A stretch of DNA of 64,000 nucleotides from Enterococcus larvae (GCF_017830045.1 NZ_JAEDXU010000004.1:62001-126000), one strand, 5' to 3'; positions 17,239 through 26,537 are shown, numbered from the stretch's first letter. The notes: generated by a model from the letters alone, not told the origin. Numbers and translations are program-made.

Positions 17239-18737
17239 TAGATCCACGCCTCTCTTATTTCTGCTTTAGCTGACTCTATTTCGGTAAAATCCGATGCATA
17301 AAGTTGCACCTTCGTTTCGCCCGGTGGAGCTTTAAAATATTGTGTTCCTTTGATTTCGTCATCTAATGCAACAAGCCCGTTTGCGTATAGCTTAGTTTCA
17401 TCGCCATTTACAACTACTTCTGAGTTAGCCGGGTAACGATTGGGAGTATCACGCCATTTATCAACATTCAGTTTTTGAAAAACTAGCTCCCTCAAGTAAC
17501 ATCTCGTAACAAATTGTGTTGTTATGTTTCTCGTTCCTAACTGACCAATATAAATGCCGATTTTTGCACATTCCTTATCAACAAGATCCGGAGCGGTTGC
17601 ATTGAAACGTTGACCACGCCAAAATAGTTTTACGGTGGCGCCTTCTTTGATCACATCGGCTTTTCCTTCTGTACTTTTAAAAGGGTTTTCTGCAGTCACA
17701 TTGGAGGGCGTGAAAGCATTGTTTCGATAAACGGCTGGATTAGAGCCGCCTATTTGAAAAAGAACTCTTGCAGTGTTTCCACTAGCATCTACCTTTTCGA
17801 TGATATAAGAGCAGATCAGTTCATTATCTGCAGTAAAAAAGCTAATATTAACGCAACCAGTTTGCCCCATTAATCCCGTTTCAAACCAAGAATCAAAGAA
17901 GCAATAAAAGTTCTTAGCTCCTGCATGTCCCTCGCTATCCTCCGGAATATCAATCATTTTCATGCCGCCATGCCAACCGCCACCAGAACCGGCATTTCCT
18001 AATCTCAAAACTGGATAACCAGCAATTGTATCCTGAACCAACGTTCCATTGACAACTTTGTTCGAGTCTTGGGGATTCGTGCCGCTAAAATTAGGAAACG
18101 AGCTAAAACTCTTTGTTGAAATCAATTGCTCGTTTTTCTTATAAGGTTCCCCGTCCGCCTCGTCGATTTTTCCGAACTGCATCGCTCCATATTCGCTAAC
18201 GATTCCGACGTAGCCGTTGTCTTTCGAGTTTTCTATTCGATAGGTAATTGGCACGCTTTCAGAACCTTCGTTCTGGATATCGAACTCAAGTATGCCTTCA
18301 TCGTTTTCAGCAGCAGTAAACGACTTGATTACTGATGAATGAGCAGCAGCATCTGGTACCACCCATGTGATTGTGCCGCTGCCGTATGTTTTGCTATCTG
18401 AAAAAGGAATATCTCCCGAAGGAATAGCTAAATAAAATTTGTCTGGTTCGTCTCCAAAGATTAATTTTTTTGGTTCTTTCACGTCGAGGATTCTCGCTAG
18501 TTCTCTGCGCTTTTCAATGACACTATCCACTAATGAAAAAGGCATAGAAATAGAGCTTTCGTCGTTTGTAACTGACAAAAGCTCTTTCCCTCTGGTTTCT
18601 CCTAATTTCTGCATATTTAAATCTCGACTCGAACCGATTCCTCGATTAAACCCCGGCGAAACCGTTAGATAATCAGAAAGTTCGTGACCATCGAATTTTA
18701 CCGATAACTTTTTCTTTAATGATATCAATTTTACCAT
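17238..18737 (-). CDS. Distal tail protein (Dit), extended form
   Basis: A 499-residue protein. The N-terminal 140 residues match the Sipho_tail/Dit hub domain, with DLNMQKLGETRGKELL and a GSGTITW strand. Typical Dit proteins have about 250 residues; here about 230 extra residues (roughly 190-420) form a Gly-rich beta domain, like the carbohydrate-binding inserts of so-called evolved Dits. The rest closes the hub fold. AGGTGGG precedes the ATG, which overlaps the tape measure stop. Confidence 0.8.
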   Translation of the reverse strand: MVKLISLKKKLSVKFDGHELSDYLTVSPGFNRGIGSSRDLNMQKLGETRGKELLSVTNDESSISMPFSLVDSVIEKRRELARILDVKEPKKLIFGDEPDKFYLAIPSGDIPFSDSKTYGSGTITWVVPDAAAHSSVIKSFTAAENDEGILEFDIQNEGSESVPITYRIENSKDNGYVGIVSEYGAMQFGKIDEADGEPYKKNEQLISTKSFSSFPNFSGTNPQDSNKVVNGTLVQDTIAGYPVLRLGNAGSGGGWHGGMKMIDIPEDSEGHAGAKNFYCFFDSWFETGLMGQTGCVNISFFTADNELICSYIIEKVDASGNTARVLFQIGGSNPAVYRNNAFTPSNVTAENPFKSTEGKADVIKEGATVKLFWRGQRFNATAPDLVDKECAKIGIYIGQLGTRNITTQFVTRCYLRELVFQKLNVDKWRDTPNRYPANSEVVVNGDETKLYANGLVALDDEIKGTQYFKAPPGETKVQLYASDFTEIESAKAEIREAWI

Positions 18738-21370
18738 TAAGTCCCACCTCTCACTGCACTAACAATATAACTTCTATTTTCGTTTGATTCTAAAACATAT
18801 GGTGCGGTAGCATATCCGATTTCTTTTGGCGCATTTGGATAAAGATATACAGGTACTTTGATTTCTAAAGGCTGTTTTTCAACCGCTTTAGGATCAACCG
18901 GAGAAACACCGTTTCTATCGAATCCTTTTGAAATATCATACATAATATTTCTTTGCGTCTCTATGTTACCGAAAGAGGAAAGGTCATCTGATAACAAACC
19001 AGATACAACAGGTTCGGATATACTAAAACTATCCACTAACTCGTTAGCCATATCAGAAACAGTCGATTTCACAACTTTGAATTGATCTTGTAACCCTTTA
19101 TTTAAACCGTCCATTATTGCGTTACCGGCTGGGATCAATAATTTTTTATCGTAAGAAATAGGTCCTTTATTTTTGGCTATCCAATCAGCAATACCTCCGA
19201 CAAAGTCTGTAACTGCTCCCCAAGCAGCTTTTAAGCCACCGAGAAAGCCATCCATTATTGCTCTACCAGCACCACTAATATCTATATTTTTTAAACTATT
19301 AAATACATTTTTTACACCGTCGATTATCCCTGTAATTTGAGAACCCACACTGGATACAACATTTCCCATACCTGAAAATCCACTTCCGACAGCTGTTAGC
19401 ACACCTTGTATTATATTGCCTGCTGCTGAAATCACAGATTGAATGACACCCCAAACACTTGAAATAAGCCCGCTGAGTATGCTGCCGGCATTCCCAAGTG
19501 AACTAAAGAATGTTTTTATCCCATTAATCACACTAGAAATAATCGTTCCTGCAGTCGATATAGCTGTTTGGATATTCGTCCAAGCGCTTGATAACATTCC
19601 GCTCAAGCCTCCGCCTACTGATCCCAAATTCGCAAATAACCCGATGACAACACCGACCCATTCTGCAATTGTTTGAAAAACAGGCAAACACGCTTGAAAT
19701 ACACCTACTAAGAACTCTACAACAGGTGTCAAAAATTGAACTGCAACTGCAATCATATCAAACACTGCAGAAACTCCCATCAATACCCCTTTGAACACGC
19801 CGCCTAAAAACGAAGCTACAACCTGTAAAACAGGCATTAATAATTCAGCAAGCGCCGAAATAAACGGCTGTGCAGCGTTCCACATATTAACAAATGATTC
19901 TATCAGTTGATCAATCGCAGGTGCTACAATCGCCATCATGGTTTCAAACGCTGCTGTTATCGCTGGGATCACTGCTGCTGCAAATGCTTGTATCCCGCTG
20001 AAATCTAACTGCGTTATCGCTTCGCCTACTTTTTCGACAATAGGAGTGACAGCATTAATTATCGTGCTTAACAACGCTGGTATTTGGCTTAAAACGGTTC
20101 CTAACGTTTGAACTACGACAGGGGTTAAATTGGCAAAAATATTTGTCCATCCACCTACAACCGCAGAACCTAAACCAACCAAATCAGTACCAACCTGTTG
20201 CATACCAGTAGAAAACTCTCTTACCATGTCTCCGAAATGTTCGCTGAGTGTAGCAATCTCTTTCCAAAGAGATCTGGGCATCATCTCGGTAAAAGCATCT
20301 CTTAATCCTATGATATCCCCTTTATATCCACCAAACAGTCCCGAGAACGCTTTAAACGAATCCCATATCAGCCTTACTTTCTCCATAGAGTCTGCCAGTC
20401 CGTCAAATACAGGAGTAGATCCTCCAAACGAACTAAATAACTCGCTAAATGCTTCTTGAGCATATGGTATTGATTCCCTAATAAAGGTCGCTATTGCACT
20501 CGGTAATGTCTTCAATATATTACCTACCATTGGGAAAAAGTTTTGAAATAAAAACGTAGAGGTTGTTTCTGCTAAAGCCTGCAATGAAGGGGCTATATCT
20601 CTACCTAATGATAAATTACCGAGAACATTAGAAAAAGCCGCCTTCATTGAGGCAAGCGCTCCTGAAAAAGTCTCTGCCGACTCTTTCGCTGTCGTCCCTG
20701 TAATGTCTAGTTCCCCTTGAATAGCGTGAATTGCATTGTATACATCTGCAAGGTTGTTGATATCATACTTAACTCCCGTTAATTTTTCAGCGTCGGCAAG
20801 CAACCTTTCCATTTCTGTTTTAGTCCCGCCGTAACCTAATTTCAAGTTATCAAGCATAGTGTAGTTTTGTTTTGCGAATCCTTGGTATGCGTTTTGTATA
20901 TCTTGCATACTCGTTCCCATTTTATTTGCATTATCAGACATATCAATTAACGCCATGTTTGCCGTGTCTGCTGCCGCTTCGGTGTCTCCGCCTAACGACT
21001 GCAGCAGACTTGCGCTAAAGCTCGTCACGCTCTCCATGTAGTCGTTAGCTGACAATCCAGCAGTCTTGTACGCTTGATCTGCATATTTTATAACTTTATC
21101 GGCGCTTCCCTTGAAAAGTGTTTCGATACCCCCGAGCGATTGTTGAAGGTTTGCTCCTTCTGTTAACGATGAAGAGATCGCTTTTCCTAATGTCGCCCCT
21201 ACTGCCGCCACCGCTGCTACTGCTGCTATTTTCAAACCTGTTCCGATTCGACTACCTGCAGACTGCCCGGCTGCTTCCGCTTCTGGATCTAGCTGCCCTT
21301 GAATCGCTCCTGATAACCCTCTCGCAGACGGCACGATTTGAACATACGCCTTACCTAGCTCTGTTGCCAC
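18737..21370 (-). CDS. Tail tape measure protein
   Basis: An 877-residue protein, Ala- and Gly-rich at the start (MATELGKAYVQIVPSARGLS), with long hydrophobic helical stretches (about 400-720) that contain repeated GVVI/ITAAGTIISS-type segments. It sets tail length and is ejected with the DNA. The start is GTG 21370 with GGAGGG 8 bp upstream. It follows the frameshifting chaperone pair and precedes Dit, the standard siphovirus order. A tail of this gene size would be roughly 130 nm by the usual residue rule. Confidence 0.93.
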   Translation of the reverse strand: MATELGKAYVQIVPSARGLSGAIQGQLDPEAEAAGQSAGSRIGTGLKIAAVAAVAAVGATLGKAISSSLTEGANLQQSLGGIETLFKGSADKVIKYADQAYKTAGLSANDYMESVTSFSASLLQSLGGDTEAAADTANMALIDMSDNANKMGTSMQDIQNAYQGFAKQNYTMLDNLKLGYGGTKTEMERLLADAEKLTGVKYDINNLADVYNAIHAIQGELDITGTTAKESAETFSGALASMKAAFSNVLGNLSLGRDIAPSLQALAETTSTFLFQNFFPMVGNILKTLPSAIATFIRESIPYAQEAFSELFSSFGGSTPVFDGLADSMEKVRLIWDSFKAFSGLFGGYKGDIIGLRDAFTEMMPRSLWKEIATLSEHFGDMVREFSTGMQQVGTDLVGLGSAVVGGWTNIFANLTPVVVQTLGTVLSQIPALLSTIINAVTPIVEKVGEAITQLDFSGIQAFAAAVIPAITAAFETMMAIVAPAIDQLIESFVNMWNAAQPFISALAELLMPVLQVVASFLGGVFKGVLMGVSAVFDMIAVAVQFLTPVVEFLVGVFQACLPVFQTIAEWVGVVIGLFANLGSVGGGLSGMLSSAWTNIQTAISTAGTIISSVINGIKTFFSSLGNAGSILSGLISSVWGVIQSVISAAGNIIQGVLTAVGSGFSGMGNVVSSVGSQITGIIDGVKNVFNSLKNIDISGAGRAIMDGFLGGLKAAWGAVTDFVGGIADWIAKNKGPISYDKKLLIPAGNAIMDGLNKGLQDQFKVVKSTVSDMANELVDSFSISEPVVSGLLSDDLSSFGNIETQRNIMYDISKGFDRNGVSPVDPKAVEKQPLEIKVPVYLYPNAPKEIGYATAPYVLESNENRSYIVSAVRGGT

Positions 21371-21382
21371 ATCCCTTCCCTC

Positions 21383-21745
21383 CTAACCTTCTAAAATTTT
21401 TCGCCTTGCCTCTTTGAAATCCTCGCTAGAATTAAATACGATTTCACTTTTTTCGACTGGTGGCTTTCCGTTAAGCGAATCTAAAATGAATGTAGGTTTA
21501 TTTTTCCCGCTTTGTCCATCCTTCGTTCCAGACCAGATAAGCACGCTTAACCGATCAGCAATACCCGCAAGCAATGCATCTTCTAACGGGACGACTTGAT
21601 TGTTTATTTTCATTTTGATCCTTGAGTTTTCCCTTAAACCACAAGAAAAAACAGCTGCCTTTGTCGGAGGCAACTGTTTGTAATCGTAAATTTGATACGT
21701 TTCGGCAAGGTCACAAATTAATGCATCCTCATCTATACGAATCAT
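21383..21745 (-). CDS. Tail assembly chaperone, T part (expressed by -1 frameshift)
   Basis: A 120-codon frame opening MIRIDEDALICDLAET (DUF5361-like), between the G-like chaperone and the tape measure. It lies in the -1 frame relative to the upstream gene and stays open back to the slippery site at 21763-21769. No ribosome site precedes the internal ATG. The expected product is a 213-residue GT fusion that guides tape measure and tail tube assembly. Confidence 0.82.
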   Translation of the reverse strand: MIRIDEDALICDLAETYQIYDYKQLPPTKAAVFSCGLRENSRIKMKINNQVVPLEDALLAGIADRLSVLIWSGTKDGQSGKNKPTFILDSLNGKPPVEKSEIVFNSSEDFKEARRKILEG

Positions 21746-21756
21746 CCCAGCAAGGA

Positions 21757-22023
21757 TTAAGAGTTTTTTGTTAATTTTTGGTTTTGGAAAATTTCTGTGA
21801 TCTCTTCTGATAATTTTTCGATTGGGACAATCCCATCCTCTGTACGTAGATGGTCTTTTAATTTATTTGTCTGTTCTTTGCCTAGTAACAACTTCACAAC
21901 TTTCGGCATGGCAGAAGCATTTTCTTCTGATTCTCCAATAGCTTCTAACAATTCATAATTTTCCAAACGTTCTCTTTGGATTTGGTAGCTGAATCCTGAT
22001 TTTGTTTTTCCTGTAATAATCAT
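21757..22023 (-). CDS. Tail assembly chaperone, G part
   Basis: An 88-residue protein starting MIITGKTKSGFSYQIQ, with GGGAGG 6 bp upstream. It lies between the major tail protein and the tape measure and ends just after a slippery heptamer. This is the siphovirus G/GT arrangement. It probably coats the tape measure during tail assembly and is absent from the virion. Confidence 0.8.
   Translation of the reverse strand: MIITGKTKSGFSYQIQRERLENYELLEAIGESEENASAMPKVVKLLLGKEQTNKLKDHLRTEDGIVPIEKLSEEITEIFQNQKLTKNS
21763..21769 (-). other. Programmed -1 frameshift site
   Basis: The minus strand reads A AAA AAC in the G frame, a canonical X-XXY-YYZ heptamer. After slippage the next codons are CTC TTA ATC CTT GCT GGG and then the T frame. 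The G stop lies 3 nt downstream. Confidence 0.85.
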
Positions 22024-22060
22024 AATATTTCCTCCCAAAGTAAGAAGACTAGCTAAAGAG

Positions 22061-22942
22061 CTAATCTTCTTCTACTAAAAATGTTATATCCAAACTCGGA
22101 TAATCAATACTTACTGCACTTGCTTTTGTCGCATCGCTTGCTGCTGTGTAAGCAATCACGCTAATAAAACCTTGATCATCAATGTTTGCAGCATCTATTG
22201 TTTCGGTTGCTTGCTTTACAGTAGTTCCCGAAACAACTGCTGAACCTGTCCATGATGCAGAAATGCTCCAATAACGAACAGCCATATACGTGCTGCTTGG
22301 TGCTGATCCATACCCCCACACATTATTAATAATCGTGATAATCTCTGTTCGTGCTACTATAATTTTTTCCTCAATAGTAGTCGCTCCACGACTGCTAAAA
22401 TAATCACTGTCATAGCGTTCAATCGCTTCTATCACATTGTATTTAAATTTAAATTGTGCGATATGTGCGCTTGCAGTCGCTGCAGTCGCTATTGATTGAA
22501 CAACCTCGTCTAAATCAGAAATCCTGCTATAATTAGAACTTCCAGTCGATCCTAATTCAATCCACGCTGCACTTGGCAATTGCACACTCGCACTTTGCCA
22601 AATATAAAAAGCGCTATGCGGGTTTTCCACTACACTTCCAGTTGTTTTATTTTTGAAATCGCAAGTGACTGTCACTTCTTCGTATGTGATCTCTTTTGTT
22701 TTGAATGTTACTTCGTCACTCTCTCCGCCTCGGTTCTTAACTTTTACAGCATATTCAGTATTGCTACTCAAATTATTTACAATATATGGAGACGATACAT
22801 TTTCAGCGATCACTATGTCATTTAGTGAGACATCCCCGTTATCGCCTAACCATGATAATGTTGCGCTATCTTTAGCTATGTTAGTCACGGTTAGGCTTTG
22901 GGGAGGCTTAGGGGGTTGGCGTAGGTTTTTGAATGTACTCAT
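22061..22942 (-). CDS. FnIII-containing C-terminal extension of the major tail protein (probable +1 frameshift product)
   Basis: This frame overlaps the end of the major tail protein in the +1 frame. No ribosome site precedes its possible ATG starts (23008, 22942). If CCC slips onto CCT at 22910-22913, translation continues from 22909 for 282 residues. The extension begins with a Pro-rich hinge and an FnIII domain ([16 protein letters not shown] to [13 protein letters not shown]), followed by about 200 residues of unknown beta-rich sequence. Ig-like and FnIII extensions of tail tube proteins decorate the tail surface in many siphoviruses. The fusion would be 469 residues. Confidence 0.75.
   Translation of the reverse strand: MSTFKNLRQPPKPPQSLTVTNIAKDSATLSWLGDNGDVSLNDIVIAENVSSPYIVNNLSSNTEYAVKVKNRGGESDEVTFKTKEITYEEVTVTCDFKNKTTGSVVENPHSAFYIWQSASVQLPSAAWIELGSTGSSNYSRISDLDEVVQSIATAATASAHIAQFKFKYNVIEAIERYDSDYFSSRGATTIEEKIIVARTEIITIINNVWGYGSAPSSTYMAVRYWSISASWTGSAVVSGTTVKQATETIDAANIDDQGFISVIAYTAASDATKASAVSIDYPSLDITFLVEED
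22908..22913 (-). other. Candidate +1 frameshift site (CCC TAA) of the major tail protein
   Basis: The gene ends CCA ACC CCC TAA G. A proline tRNA on CCC can re-pair with the overlapping CCT and continue with AAG in the +1 frame, which is open for 282 codons. Shifty-stop +1 frameshifting at proline codons has been described for structural genes of Listeria phage PSA. Confidence 0.7.
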
Positions 22943-23471
22943 AGTGAGTATTTCCATCTTCATCTGGAACAGCTGCCAATGTCGTTTCATAGCCGATAGG
23001 ATCTGCATCCGTGTACGTGATTTCCCCTAGTTCCGATACTTTCCCACTTGGGATAACAATCCGTTTCAAAATCCCCCCCTTTAAAACCATATCAACGATA
23101 ATAACGTGTTCTTCTAACGGCGTTGAATTTGCTTTGATAGCAATGCCGTTTTCCAAATCTCCCGTGACATTATCTTTTCCGTATACTTCTTTTAATACAT
23201 CCACATTTGTAGATTCAATTAGTGTATAAGTAAATGCATCGGCTTTCTCCGTTTCTACTGATCCGACGATATCGCCGCCCCATGCTTTCAGGTCTTCACT
23301 CGACATTGAGTTCGCATTAGTCATGCCATCCTCTGACACGTACCCAAGACTTTTAAAAGCTGCATCTAATTCCGCCACTGCAGTTGTAGGTAATGTTGTT
23401 CCTAGAGGTGCCGAAAAAATAGCGCCTCCGATCTTCGGTTTTGCTGTTGAAACGTTTTCTGCTTTTGACAT
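22908..23471 (-). CDS. Major tail (tube) protein
   Basis: A 187-residue protein opening [19 protein letters not shown], with strands such as [15 protein letters not shown]-like segments typical of siphovirus tail tube proteins. It lies between the connector genes and the tail chaperones. GGAGGG precedes the ATG. It ends QKPTPTP at a CCC-TAA stop from which a longer FnIII form may be made. Confidence 0.85.
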   Translation of the reverse strand: MSKAENVSTAKPKIGGAIFSAPLGTTLPTTAVAELDAAFKSLGYVSEDGMTNANSMSSEDLKAWGGDIVGSVETEKADAFTYTLIESTNVDVLKEVYGKDNVTGDLENGIAIKANSTPLEEHVIIVDMVLKGGILKRIVIPSGKVSELGEITYTDADPIGYETTLAAVPDEDGNTHYEYIQKPTPTP

Positions 23472-23484
23472 TTATAATTCCCTC

Positions 23485-23820
23485 CTAATAATGATTGATA
23501 TCAAATACTGCTTGATATCTGTACTCTTTCATTGTTGTATCCGTGTAATTGTAGTCACTGTTTAAGCGAATACCGCTTATTCCATCAAGGGTAATCATAT
23601 CCTCGATAACACTCTTTAATTCTTCATTTAGCTTCGCAGCTTCATACATAGACTCCGCATAACTTTGAAAAGCGAATGTTGATGACGGTAAAAAATTACT
23701 CTTTCCGCTACCAGTTTTTTCAAAGAGAACATATCTCTCTGGCAGTTCCTCCGGACGTTCTAAAAAAGGCGGTACAGATAAATGACTATCAAGAAATTGT
23801 TTAATCACGATTTCGATCAT
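23485..23820 (-). CDS. Probable tail terminator / minor structural protein
   Basis: A 111-residue protein just before the major tail gene, where the tail terminator (lambda gpU/SPP1 gp17 position) is expected. It opens MIEIVIKQFLDSHLSVPPF and includes VLFEKTGSGKSNFL, a pattern of the phage tail-terminator family. The call is from order and size. Confidence 0.6.
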   Translation of the reverse strand: MIEIVIKQFLDSHLSVPPFLERPEELPERYVLFEKTGSGKSNFLPSSTFAFQSYAESMYEAAKLNEELKSVIEDMITLDGISGIRLNSDYNYTDTTMKEYRYQAVFDINHY

Positions 23821-24060
23821 TTAACGTACCGCCTTTAAAATTGTATTGTTTTTCACGTTGTCTCTTTTTGCTCGATATGTTGCTGCGCTGACCATCGCAT
23901 TTGCCCGATTCTGTCCGACGTATATATCTTGTTCGTATCCATCTCCACAGCGATTGCGTATATCTGTAGCCTTATCTGTGAGTACCTTCTGCATAGCATC
24001 GGATTTCAGCAACTCAGCAATACCGCCTCGATTCAACTCAAACCCTTTCTTATTACTCAT
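23821..24060 (-). CDS. HK97 gp10-like / tail completion protein, short
   Basis: A 79-residue protein with KGFELNRGGIAELLKSDAM at its start. This start is shared by short head-tail connection proteins in lactococcal and enterococcal phages. It overlaps the gene upstream by 8 bp. HK97 gp10 proteins are usually longer, so it is a reduced form or a separate family. Confidence 0.6.
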   Translation of the reverse strand: MSNKKGFELNRGGIAELLKSDAMQKVLTDKATDIRNRCGDGYEQDIYVGQNRANAMVSAATYRAKRDNVKNNTILKAVR

Positions 24061-24391
24061 AACGTTCCACCATCACTTTCTTATTCCAATCAAGCGGGAT
24101 CAATTCCTCAATACCTTCAAGAGGAATCCCGAATGTTCGCCAACGGTTACCGAAAAACAATACTTCCTTATCTTCCCATTCGTTCTGATCACTCTTGGGA
24201 ATGGCTAATGTATATACAGCTTTCTTACCTGTAAGGTTTTGCTGGTTTACCACATCGTCAGAAGACGTCGGACTAATAAGAACATTATCAATATCAATCG
24301 GCTTATCTTCATATATCGGCTTACCAAATGGATCAACTCCCACTTTTACTTTACCTATTAGTTGTATGGTTATGCCTTTTATCTTTGTCAT
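24053..24391 (-). CDS. Head closure (stopper) protein
   Basis: A 112-residue protein at the position of SPP1 gp16-like stoppers, after the connector adaptor. The start is uncertain: ATG 24391 is 12 bases from GGAG, while TTG 24400 is only 3 bases away. There are no catalytic motifs, as expected for a structural ring protein. Confidence 0.6.
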   Translation of the reverse strand: MTKIKGITIQLIGKVKVGVDPFGKPIYEDKPIDIDNVLISPTSSDDVVNQQNLTGKKAVYTLAIPKSDQNEWEDKEVLFFGNRWRTFGIPLEGIEELIPLDWNKKVMVERYE

Positions 24392-24773
24392 AAAAATCAA
24401 TCACTCCGTATCTTTGCCTGCGAAGCCCTAAGCGGTTAAGTTCAGAAGTTTTTATAAACAATCCTCCACCCGGTACAAGATAAGATCCTGACCAAGAGTA
24501 GCCATTTGCGCTCTCGGCTGTCTGTGTCATTGGCTCTTGATCAGTCGAAGTCATAAGAGTACGAGCGACCACATCAACGGTTACAGAACGCACTACGTTC
24601 GCAAACGTAGGACGCTCTGTAACCATCTCGTCTAAATCTCTTTTGACTTTGAACGCTTCTTCTCTTAACGAATCAGAAACAACAGAAAGCAGCGCCGTCG
24701 CTCTTTCAACTTCATCGGCTTTAAGTGGTCGCCACAACCTCCCTATATCTTCTAACGTAGCAAAATCACTCAT
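24351..24773 (-). CDS. Head-tail connector/adaptor protein (phage Gp19/Gp15/Gp42-like)
   Basis: A 140-residue protein opening MSDFATLEDIGRLWRPLKADE, the start of the Phage_Gp19/Gp15 connector family. It is the first connector after the major capsid gene. AAGGAG lies upstream. It overlaps the stopper gene by about 40 bp. Confidence 0.75.
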   Translation of the reverse strand: MSDFATLEDIGRLWRPLKADEVERATALLSVVSDSLREEAFKVKRDLDEMVTERPTFANVVRSVTVDVVARTLMTSTDQEPMTQTAESANGYSWSGSYLVPGGGLFIKTSELNRLGLRRQRYGVIDFYDKDKRHNHTTNR

Positions 24774-24777
24774 GAGA

Positions 24778-25074
24778 TCACTCTCCTTGCTGCATCATCA
24801 AATCATATAATCTTTTTTCGCCCCATCGCTTGTCATACTTAACGTCAAATGCATCAAGTTCTTTCATGATTTGCTCTTTAGTGATTCCGTCAGGAATAGA
24901 GCCTACTTTTTCTTCGATTTGCTCCGGCTTTTCGTTAGCAGGTTCTTGAGTATCCATTGAAACTGATTCTTTTTTTACTTCCACAAATTCTTGATTAAGC
25001 GGAATCCAATTGCCGCCAGAAATAACACAGGGGCTACTAAAAGTAGCCCCTGTTTTCGTATTTTTATATTCCAT
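24778..25074 (-). CDS. Hypothetical structural-module protein with C-terminal HeH/LEM-like domain
   Basis: A 98-residue protein. The N-terminal part (GATFSSPCVISGGNW) is a short beta segment and the middle is a Glu-rich linker. The last 35 residues (ITKEQIMKELDAFDVKYD) look like a helix-extended-helix domain, common in small proteins after phage capsid genes. GGAGGGG precedes the ATG. The role is unknown; it may help in DNA packaging. Confidence 0.65.
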   Translation of the reverse strand: MEYKNTKTGATFSSPCVISGGNWIPLNQEFVEVKKESVSMDTQEPANEKPEQIEEKVGSIPDGITKEQIMKELDAFDVKYDKRWGEKRLYDLMMQQGE

Positions 25075-25076
25075 GT

Positions 25077-25973
25077 TTATTCCCCTCCTGCAGGTTTGAT
25101 GATGCGAGCAAATGAATTTTCATCTAAAATGCCCCATCCTAAGAATGTTTCTGAACGTAGATATACTTGGTTGTATCCTTTCAAATCTTGCCCGCTGTTG
25201 TCCGGATCGCCGTATTTAATTACTTCTAATGTGATTTCTTTTGCAAACCCCCATTGGAAATAGTTTGCAAAATCGCCAATAATCGCAACGTCATTCGTTC
25301 CGCCGGCAACAGTGTCGTTTATATCAGCTGCCAGCCCGTTGATAGATCCCGGATTAGCTCCCCAAGCCAGCTCGGGGAATAAACGTATATTAGTATCTCC
25401 GCCGGTGCGCATTGCTGCTAATGCAGCCGAAAAAGCAGTATCAGCTGCTAATCCTGTAATTTTCCCTTTTTCCCCTTGGATCATCGCTACTGCAGCTTCG
25501 ATATTTGTGTCTGGATCTGTTTGCAAGAAATCTACTGTTTGAGTTACTTTACTGTCGAAGTTGTTTTCGCCGATAACCGTCGAAGCTGTGCCGCTTCGTG
25601 GGTTAATCCCATGAAAAGCCATTAGATCAATACCACGTGCCAGCTTTTTAGCATAGCCCTCATTGAAACCTTTAACAATATCGATTTTCCGTTCATCTGA
25701 CGAATAAATAAACTCATCAGAAACACGTGCTCCGTATTCCACTTTAATAGGAACCATCCTAACCGGTGCAATCGATACCCCGCCATGACTTTTTTTACCG
25801 TTTTCTGCTACAACGTCAATTTCAGAATCCATAGAAAAAACAAATTGCGTTGTCCCGTCAAACGGGATTGCCTCTTGCTTAGAAAGAATCGCTAAAGAGC
25901 TTTTCCCTTTCACTTTGTCGATTAGATCCGTTACCAATTCCGGATCAAACAAACTTCCTCTTGATAATGTCAT
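25077..25973 (-). CDS. Major capsid protein (HK97 fold)
   Basis: A 298-residue protein. It has the pattern of short HK97-fold capsid proteins: an N-terminal arm (SRGSLFDPELVTDLIDKVKG), an E-loop-like region and the A-domain near GFAKEITLEVIKYG. It follows the scaffold gene by 6 bp with GAAGGAG before the ATG. Size and order (scaffold, capsid, connectors) agree. Confidence 0.9.
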   Translation of the reverse strand: MTLSRGSLFDPELVTDLIDKVKGKSSLAILSKQEAIPFDGTTQFVFSMDSEIDVVAENGKKSHGGVSIAPVRMVPIKVEYGARVSDEFIYSSDERKIDIVKGFNEGYAKKLARGIDLMAFHGINPRSGTASTVIGENNFDSKVTQTVDFLQTDPDTNIEAAVAMIQGEKGKITGLAADTAFSAALAAMRTGGDTNIRLFPELAWGANPGSINGLAADINDTVAGGTNDVAIIGDFANYFQWGFAKEITLEVIKYGDPDNSGQDLKGYNQVYLRSETFLGWGILDENSFARIIKPAGGE

Positions 25974-25979
25974 AATAAA

Positions 25980-26456
25980 TTATTCTCCTTCTGTATTCAG
26001 ATTTTCCAATAATGATTTATAGGCTCTATCTTTTCCGCTGCCTAAATTTTGCTCAGTGTTCCTCAGTGGTGCCGGTGTCTGTTGTTTTACAACAAAAGCA
26101 GATAAACGCTCTGCATCCGCTTTTATAGACTCTTCATCAGTACCTACTAGTCTGCCTGCGAGATCATAAGGTAAACCACTCTGCAATGCGATTCGTGTAC
26201 GTAAATTTGCTGTTTCATAGCCAGCAACCGTTGTATTTAATTCGCTTAATTGCTTTTCGTAGTCTGCAGTACTTGTTTTCAACTCTTCGATAGTCGATTG
26301 CAAAGTGCCTATCTGTTTTTCTAGATCCGCATTACGTGTTTTAATTTCATCGTAATCAGAATACTGCTTTTCCGTTGATTCCTTTTTACGATTCAATCTC
26401 TCCTGAATAATCCGGTCTAGTTCCTCTTGTGTTTCAATTGCTTTAAATCCTGACAT
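25980..26456 (-). CDS. Capsid scaffolding protein (DUF4355-like)
   Basis: A 158-residue, charged coiled-coil protein (about residues 10-85) with a conserved C-terminal region RTRIALQSGLPYDLAGRLVG, typical of phage scaffolds placed before the capsid gene. It shapes procapsid assembly and leaves before maturation. Confidence 0.85.
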   Translation of the reverse strand: MSGFKAIETQEELDRIIQERLNRKKESTEKQYSDYDEIKTRNADLEKQIGTLQSTIEELKTSTADYEKQLSELNTTVAGYETANLRTRIALQSGLPYDLAGRLVGTDEESIKADAERLSAFVVKQQTPAPLRNTEQNLGSGKDRAYKSLLENLNTEGE

Positions 26457-26502
26457 AATAAACGTCCTTTCCCAGCTTTCCCGGCTGTATCGGTAATTTT
26501 TT

Positions 26503-26537
26503 TGTATTAAAAAAGCGGCTCTAAAATAGAGTCGCTT
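26503..26537 (-). terminator. Terminator-like hairpin between large terminase and scaffold
   Basis: On the minus strand AAGCGACTCT pairs with AGAGCCGCTT (one mismatch) around ATTTT, followed by TTTTAATAC. It overlaps the terminase stop codon. It may reduce transcription into the capsid genes or process the message. Confidence 0.6.

Noticed and set aside
22942-23008. Independent start of the FnIII frame at 23008 or 22942
   Set aside because: Neither ATG has a ribosome site and both lie within the major tail gene; frameshifting explains the frame better.
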